The translations under genes were made by a program, and so were the position numbers. From Epichloe hybrida (lineage: Eukaryota; Ascomycota; Sordariomycetes; Hypocreales; Clavicipitaceae), in NCBI GenBank assembly GCA_019022495.1, contig JAFEKR010000005.1:558001-622000 (forward strand): 64,000 nt of DNA, read 5' to 3'. A model generated the notes under the pieces. The model worked only from the letters and a program-made list of their open reading frames with translations, was not told the origin of the DNA and did not search any database. Positions 57,749-64,000 of this stretch are shown here, one piece after another (position 1 is the stretch's first letter; each line of letters starts with the position of its first letter).

Positions 57749-60159
57749 AAGACCTAGGTGCCCTAATCGTACATGCCATAGGCTAGCTAGTTCTAACAAC
57801 TGTTGATATTGAAGATCCTTAGGGTCTGAATTAGGATCTAGACTAGGGCCCTCTTCACTAGTCCCCTGCTAGGCCCCTTAAGAACCACAGGCCTCTTGGA
57901 GAGGTATTAGGGACCCTTTTCCTCCACTAGGGCCCTCTAACACCCCTAAATCTATTTCCTTAGATTTATAAGGGACCTAACCTAGGGCTATAGGCGAAGA
58001 AGAAGGGACTAATTCCCCTAAATCATCCCGTACGATTTCTTCAATATCATCATCATTTTCGTCGATTTCGTCTAAATCAGAAGCCTAATCCAGCTTTTTA
58101 GAGGGAATTTAAACCTCTATAGGGTAGCTAATCAGATAGCTATAACCCTTAAAAGCGGCGTAGGTAAAAGGTCGGATATAATGCGAATTATTATAGGGCC
58201 CTTTAGATAACTTTGGCGTAGATTGGTTTTTAACGTGAAAGAAAAAACCATGTTTTTCTATATCTAAGGTTATAATACAAGACCTATCTTTAAGATAAAG
58301 TAGGTTTTTTATAAGGCAACCACCAGATATATAGTGCGTAAGTTCACTAACTATATTAACATCAAGCTAAGGAAAATATAGCGTATCTTTAAGCACTAAG
58401 GTCCTATATTTATTAGGATTTTTCTAATATAGGACCTCAAAAATAGCACTACCGTAACCCTTAGCGTAAATAGGGCCACCACCAGTTATAATAGGGTTGG
58501 ATTCCCCCTTTTTATAAGGGGTATAATCCCTAAAGACCTCCCTAGAATTAATAATATATACAGTTAAACCTATATTATATAATAGGGCCTTTTTCATATC
58601 TTTACTGTAATAATTAAAACCATTTAAGGTTTTAATTTCTTAATTTTTATCATCCAATTCACTAGAACTAGAATCAGAGCTACTATCACTAGAGCTCTTA
58701 TAACTAGTCTTATAAAGGCTAGGCTTCTTGTACGGTTTAAGAGCACCATTAGAAAGGTTATAATTTCCTAGCATAAAAGATCCCTCTCTAGAGGTCTCTT
58801 TATTATCCTTTTTATCTGATTTTTGACCTTTTTGCTTCTTCTTCTTCTTCTTATTAGAAGAAGAATTAGAATTAGAAGAGCCCTTATTTTCTTCAGAGCC
58901 TCCTTTCTTCTTCTAATCCTTAGGGGCTTTGTCTTTATCCTTAGCCCCTTTTTCAAGGTTTTTAGCCTTATAATTCAGGGCTTTGGATACCGTAGATAAT
59001 TTATCCCTCTGTTCTACTAGAAGGTCTGCCATCAAAAATTGGAGATTTAGGGCATCTAGGGGAGCCCCTATAGCCCTATTCATACGCATGCTAAATCATT
59101 GCCTCTTAGCCCACTGAGGGAAGGTTGATTTTAGGGATTAAAGATATTAATTAACCTAATCTATTAGAGCAATCAGGACCCCTAAAATCAATAATCTAGC
59201 TAGTAGATTATTAAAGACTGCATTAAAGGACTCTAGAGTCCCCTTAAACTCTTAAAAATTCAGGTTATAAAATTCTAAATATAGGGACCCCCTCTGGATT
59301 TTAATGCTATATAAATATTGCCTTACAAGTAAATTATAGGCTTCTTTAGGTAATTTTTGCTAAGTTATAGCGGCTTAGGGTCCTTCTATACAACTATCCC
59401 TTAGTAACATAAGGATAATAGCTTAATCTAGATCCCCTAGCGCCCTAGAACTCTCTGGATTATCTAGAAAATTAGGCATGCCTAAAGCTCTAAATTGGAT
59501 AGTTAGGGCTTGTTTCCATTGTTCGAAATTTTCAGCTCCTTTAAGCCTAGCAGTCTTTAGAAAACTATAAACCCTTTTATTAAATTCCTTAATAATTAAA
59601 TTATTAAAGGTTGCTTGTACAGAGCTAGATTCAGCTTGATTTTCTTGAATAGGCTGCTGATCTTGCTGCTAACTAGCGGGCTTATCAGATTCCACACCCT
59701 CCATATAACTATTTATAGTTATAGATAAGCTTTCTAGCTTCTCTAATAACTAGTCTATAGTTGCTTGTTGCTTAATAGCCTACTCTTTTAGCTAGTTATT
59801 TAGAACCTCTTACGCACTAGGGTTAGGGATTACAAGTCCCTTTCCCTTTCCTTTAGTATCTATTTTCCTTTTTATAGAAGGGAAAAGCTTCTATCTCACA
59901 GGTCCTTCCTTTTTTATAGAAGGGAAGTCTTCTGTATTTAAAATTTATTCCTTTTTATAGAAGGGAAAAAGCTTCTATCTCGCGGATTCTTCCTTTTTTA
60001 TAGAAGGGAAGTCTTCTGTAGCCACAATTAATTCCTTTTTATAGAAGGGAAAAGCTTCTTTCTCGCAGGTCCTTCCTTTTTTATAGAAGGGAAGTCTTCT
60101 ATAATCGTATATAAAGTGACCTAAAAGGAATCTATAGTAATAGAGCCAGGCTCATAACC
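57749..60159 (-). pseudogene. Ty1/copia element 3, leader, gag and start of pol
   Basis: The minus strand reads MEGVESDKPAS from about 59,703, then FNNLIIKEFNKRVYSFLKTA and NFEQWKQALTIQFRALGMP, typical of copia gag proteins. A Lys/Arg-rich stretch follows (58,768-58,956). Just before the chromovirus insertion comes the zinc-binding start LWHVRLGHLGL. The frame then continues beyond the insertion at 51,154. Mutation is mild: some stops remain, but the protein is readable. The 5' LTR of this copia element is not recognised; the leader contains an 83-bp tandem repeat and ends against the 839-bp LTR-like unit. Confidence 0.8.
59867..60110. repeat. 83-bp tandem repeat, three copies, in the leader of copia element 3
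   Basis: CCTTTTTATAGAAGGGAA recurs at 59,867, 59,950 and 60,034. Each unit holds two TATAGAAGGGAA words and a CTTCTnTCTCgCaGGTCCTTC-like spacer. It lies upstream of the gag start (about 59,703, minus strand), that is, in untranslated leader sequence. Confidence 0.88.
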
Positions 60160-60998
60160 TATTAAAATATAGGGAGCTAGTTACTAGCTAGCAACAGCTA
60201 TATAGGTGTAAGCTCTACGGTCAGGGACTAATAGGGCTGTAACGTTAAATTAATTAACGTAACGTAACGAAAGGTTATGGCAGTTATTAACTAATAGAAT
60301 TCAATTTAAATCACTTTTATAATATCTTATAGAGCAATAGAATTGATTTTAGATATGTTATACAAGCAATGCGGCTGTTATTAGTTAAGAGAACTAGCTA
60401 TCTAGCTAGTTAAAAAGATCTTCTTCCTCTTATAGACCTACTAACTATATTAGTGGATCCGGGCTGCTAACAGGGTCTTATAGGCTACTTTTGATTTTCC
60501 GCAAAATTCATTTGTATACAAAAACCAAAAAATCAACTTACCACTATACTAGCTAGCAACCTATATGCACTAACTTTTAGTCTAAAAAATAACCTTGTAT
60601 AAAGAGAAAGCCTTATCTTTAAGCTTTAATTTACTATATGTAAAACTTTTATATAACCTCTAGATAAAGAGAAAATCGTTGTTAAAGATAGCTATAGGGT
60701 AAGTTATGTGTAGGGTAACCTACTTACGTCACCCTAGCTTACGTCACCCTAGCTTACGTTACCCTAGCTTACCTAATTACTAGTAGCGTGGTTGTGGCCA
60801 CACTTGCAGCCACAACGTAATTAACTAATTAGTCATCCACACGGTCGGTCGCAGCTGTTAATAGCTGCGACGCAGCCATTAACAGCTGCCCTCGTGACTG
60901 TTAACAGCTGCAGTGCAGCTGTCAGACTTGCAAAGCAAGCTAGTAATAAGAAGGTTCTTTAACTAGAAAAGGGCTAAAAATAGGTCTTATTTTTAACA
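60160..60998 (-). repeat. LTR-like unit of an unplaced family, inverted copy
   Basis: 839 bp; the reverse complement of the unit at 62,679-63,502 with many transitions. It reads (minus strand) from TGTTAAAAATAAGACC at 60,998 to a RIPed TTTTAATA end at 60,160. No target duplication is seen at its flanks (TAACC and GATAT). It contains imperfect CAGCTG-rich palindromes (60,849-60,940) and three copies of a CTTACGTCACCCTAG-type word (60,724-60,768). Confidence 0.75.
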
Positions 60999-61690
60999 GA
61001 TATTATATATCTTAACAAACGCCTTAAATAGTAAATTAAGAATTAATAACATGGACTATAATATATTCCTTTAGTCCTTAAGGAGGCAAAGCTCTTTATG
61101 TTTATAAATAGATTACTTGCTAACAATAAGGATTTAAGCTTATAGATTAGGTACGTGATTATGATTAGCAACGAGATAATGCAAGACAATAATACCTTTA
61201 TTATAAAAGGCAATATTATCATATATAGTTTAATAAAGAGTAAGCGCGTTACCTATAGTGCACTTGCCTTTAAGTTATATAGTATGGTTTAAGGCGTAGA
61301 TATTGCCTACGCGATTTCCATAACTCTCTATTAAATCATGGATTAATTAAAGATGCCTTGGATCCCTATAATCCTTTGTACTAACTCTTTTTTATTATAT
61401 AAATATCTTATAAAGCTAGGAACTATAAAGGAGAAAAGACTAATAATTAATATTATAGCTTTTCGTTAATTATATAAGAGGCACGAGATCTATAAAGTTA
61501 GGCAAATTAATGGCAATAATAATCTAGCAGATGTGATAACAAAAGCATTGCCAAATTTATTACTTTCCTCTTTAATTAATTTAAATAAATTAATGATTTA
61601 TATTAAAGAATAGGTAAAGAGACCTATAATATTAGGAGATAGGAGCTTAGGTAAGGAATAACAGATTAATTTAATTAACTAATGCCGTGA
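60999..61690 (+). pseudogene. Truncated Ty1/copia fragment (RT end and RNase H)
   Basis: The plus-strand reading gives SNEIMQDNNTFIIKGNIIIY near 61,165, then TIKEKRLIINIIAF and INGNNNLADVITKALPNLLL near 61,420-61,570. It parallels the RT/RNase H end of copia element 2 (IKEKRLIINIIAL) and so belongs to a related family. It lacks all upstream domains. It abuts the inverted LTR-like unit on its left. Confidence 0.75.
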
Positions 61691-62060
61691 TAGCTAATTA
61701 AAGCAGTGAATTCCTATTAAGGAATTCACTAGTGTACACTTTCCTTTAATTTGATTTTTATTGCGTTTTTAAGCTCTTTAGCTATAAAGAAAAAGAGAGA
61801 CTACTAGTGTTAATTCCTTTAGATTTTCATTGGTTTAATCGTGGCTAAAGACTAGACTAATTATGGGTCTGGCGTGATGCACGTGATATGATTAGCTACA
61901 TTAATTCGCTACCCTCTCTTTTGCCTTACATACGGATTTCGCTTACTTTTCTAGCATCTAGACTTTCCCTCTCTTCTCTCTCTTTCCTAGCTAGCTAACT
62001 AACTATCATCGACTTCAATCATACGGGATTTATTACCTGCGCAGGACCTTGGTGAATCCA
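61691..62060 (+). repeat. Candidate 3' LTR of the truncated copia fragment
   Basis: Follows the RNase H end. It is much less AT-rich than its surroundings, has promoter-like CT tracts (61,965-61,990), and ends near GGTGAATCCAATA, resembling the GAATCTAACA end of copia element 2. Boundaries are approximate because there is no second copy in the window. Confidence 0.35.
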
Positions 62061-62533
62061 ATAGTTACGCTAATAATCTTTGCTCTAAAGCCTAGATAAA
62101 AGGTTTTTAAAGTAGTTTATAACTACAGAGATATAAATAGTAAAACAATTAAACTAGGTTATCTATGTCATAACATAGAAGCTAATCTAGATTCTATCCA
62201 TTATGGTTGCTCTTAGATTTTATCACAGACTAATGCTTTAAATGGATTTTAGGCCATTAGTATCTATTTACCTAATGAACATAAATTAGCTTTTACTAGG
62301 CTAAATAGAATATATTATTATAATAATATAGTATAAGAATTTAAGGGCTTACTGGTAACTTACGCTAGATTTAGGGACCTAACTTTCAGACACCTTTTTT
62401 TCTAGAATAGTACTAAGAGCGAATTAATTCTAGGATATATAGAAGATTTATATACTTCCTTTTCTATCTATATTAATAATTATTACTTAGGCTTAGAAAC
62501 ATAGGAAGACTATTTTGATTTCCTCTAGAAAAG
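62061..62533. other. Unassigned AT-rich sequence
   Basis: About 470 bp between the candidate copia LTR and the next chromovirus LTR. There is no open frame and no recognisable motif. It is the target DNA of chromovirus copy C. Confidence 0.4.
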
Positions 62534-64000
62534 TGTGAGGCCCCACTCACAACACAGGTGCACCCTGCTAGCGCACTACGCTGTAGGGCTAGGTTTACGT
62601 AACACTAGTAAGCCACTAGCTATAAGTTAGCGACTTACACGTATAACACACTTAGACCTAGTAAGCTTTAGTTAATATTGTTAAAAATAAGACCTATTTT
62701 TAGCCCTTTTCTAGTTAAAGAACCTTCTTATTACTAGCTTGCTTTGCAAGTCTGACAGCTGCACTGCAGCTGTTAACGGTCGCGAGGGCAGCTATCAATG
62801 GCTGCGTCGCAGCTGTCAACAGCTGCGACCGACCGTGTGGATAACTAATTAGTCAATTGCGTTGTGGCTGCAAGTGTGGCCATAACCACGCCACTAGTAA
62901 TTAGGTAAGCTAGGGTGACGTAAGCTAGGGTGACGTAAGCAGGTTACCCTACACATAACTTACCCTATAGCTATCTTTAACAGCGATTTTCTCTTTATTT
63001 AGAGGTCGTACAAAAGTTTCACATATAGCAAATTAAAGCTTGAAGATAGGGCTTTCTCTTTATGCAAGGTTATTTTTTAGACCAAAAGTTAGTGCATACG
63101 GGTTGCTAGCTAGTATAGTGGTGAGTTAATTTTTTGATTTTTACATACAAATGAATTTTGCGGAAAATCAAAAGTGGCCCGTAAGACCCCGTTAGCGGCC
63201 CGGATCCACCAATATAGTTAGTAAGTCTATAAGAGGAAGAAGATCTTTTCAACTAGCTAGATAGCTAGTCCTCTTAACTAACAACAGCCGCATTGCCCGT
63301 ACAACGTATCTAAAATCAATTCTATTGCTCTATAAGATATTATAAAAGTAATCTAAATTAAATTCTATTAGTTAATAACTGCCATAACCTTCCGTTGCGT
63401 TGCGTTAATTGATTCAACGTTGCGGCCCTATCGGTCCCCGACCGTAGAGCTTGCACCTGTACAGCTGTTGCTAGCTGGCAACTAGCTCCCTACATTTCAA
63501 TAAATATATAAACACCCCTATACCTCTTACCTAGCTATCCCTTTATTCTTATAATTCTAAAGCTTCTCTTACTAGCTACCTAAGAGTAATATAAGAGAGA
63601 GAATAACCTAATTTACTAGAACTATACTATATATTACTTAGGATTAGCTAGATAATAGTAATACTATAGCTAGGGATATACTATATTCTATAACCTTATT
63701 TAAAGCTATACCCTTTACTATAGTAGTAGAAAAGGTAGTAGTTAAGGAGTAAATTACCTAGCTTAAGTAACTTAAGGAACTATAGGATTAAGAAAAGAAG
63801 CTTACTAACTTAATATAATCTTATAGAGAACTAGTAAAAAGGGGCTAAAAGGATAGTTTATTCTTAAGCCTTAGTAGCTAAGAAGTTAAGGTCTAAAATA
63901 TTATAAAACTCTAATACCTTATAAACCTATAAAAGCATAAAATATAGCTTAATAACCTTAACTATACCTTTAAAAGGGTAAAGAAGAAGTATTACTAGAA
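62534..64000 (+). mobile_element. Ty3/gypsy chromovirus family 2, copy C, 5' end, runs off the window
   Basis: The 5' LTR starts TGTGAGGCC at 62,534, is interrupted at 62,678 by an 824-bp LTR-like unit, resumes at 63,503 and ends TTCTTATA at 63,551. The internal region then follows and aligns with the mirror image of 57,546 downward in copy B. Near 63,940-64,000 it aligns with the beginning of copy A (42,604 onward). It is strongly RIPed. Confidence 0.87.
62679..63502 (+). repeat. Solo LTR-like unit inserted in the chromovirus LTR, 5-bp target duplication
   Basis: 824 bp starting TGTTAAAAATAAGACC and ending TTTCAATA. The end is probably CAACA after one CpA to TpA change, giving TGTT..AACA ends. 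It is flanked by AATAT on both sides (62,674-62,678 and 63,503-63,507). Removing it rejoins the LTR text seen in the other copies. It is less mutated than the inverted copy at 60,160-60,998. It contains GCTAGGGTGACGTAA-type tandem words (62,906-62,941) and CAGCTG-rich palindromes (62,755-62,835). Confidence 0.82.

Noticed and set aside
60160..63502. The two inverted 824-839-bp units as terminal inverted repeats of one large DNA transposon
   Set aside because: The right unit by itself has a 5-bp target duplication inside an LTR that resumes on its other side, so it is a separate insertion.

Overview
The window looks like a chromosome segment of a filamentous ascomycete (Pezizomycotina, probably Sordariomycetes/Hypocreales; the placement is inferred). 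The genes have short spliceosomal introns (83-111 bp, GT..AG), GC-rich third positions and fungal protein families. They are embedded in very AT-rich DNA whose retrotransposon reading frames are full of TAA/TAG codons. That pattern (CpA to TpA on both strands) is the mark of repeat-induced point mutation (RIP).

Layout. (1) 1-10,140: a RIP-mutated Ty1/copia element (1-739 and 8,559-about 10,140) split by a complete Ty3/gypsy chromovirus (740-8,553; 267-bp LTRs; 5-bp target duplication). (2) 10,141-26,414: a GC-normal island with five protein genes: a CNT-type nucleoside transporter (+), a class III aminotransferase (+), a GH47 alpha-1,2-mannosidase (+), a DUF2985-type membrane protein (-) and a SulP sulfate permease (-). 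Three of the five look damaged or altered: the transporter has a 1-base frameshift before its last helix, the aminotransferase lacks about 45 residues of its cofactor region, and the mannosidase has two substitutions at conserved active-site positions plus a polyglutamine insert. (3) 26,535-33,333: a complete RIPed copia element (307-bp LTRs; target duplication ATTAC). (4) 33,339-38,444: a gag-protease retroelement remnant. (5) 38,445-42,603: a cluster with hAT-like ends (CAGAGCAT termini, an 8-bp target duplication on the inner element) rich in pentanucleotide, 10-, 19-, 97- and 101-bp tandem repeats. (6) 42,604-64,000: a nest of at least three copies of a second chromovirus family (202-bp LTRs), a better-preserved copia element split by one of them, two inverted copies of an 824-839-bp LTR-like unit, and a copia fragment.

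The five genes share no pathway or operon-like arrangement; they look like an ordinary housekeeping or metabolic cluster stranded between AT-rich blocks. The clearest biological story is transposon archaeology. Insertions can be undone on paper to restore reading frames exactly, and in several elements RIP fades toward the outer ends. No tRNA, rRNA, CRISPR array or secondary-metabolite cluster was seen.
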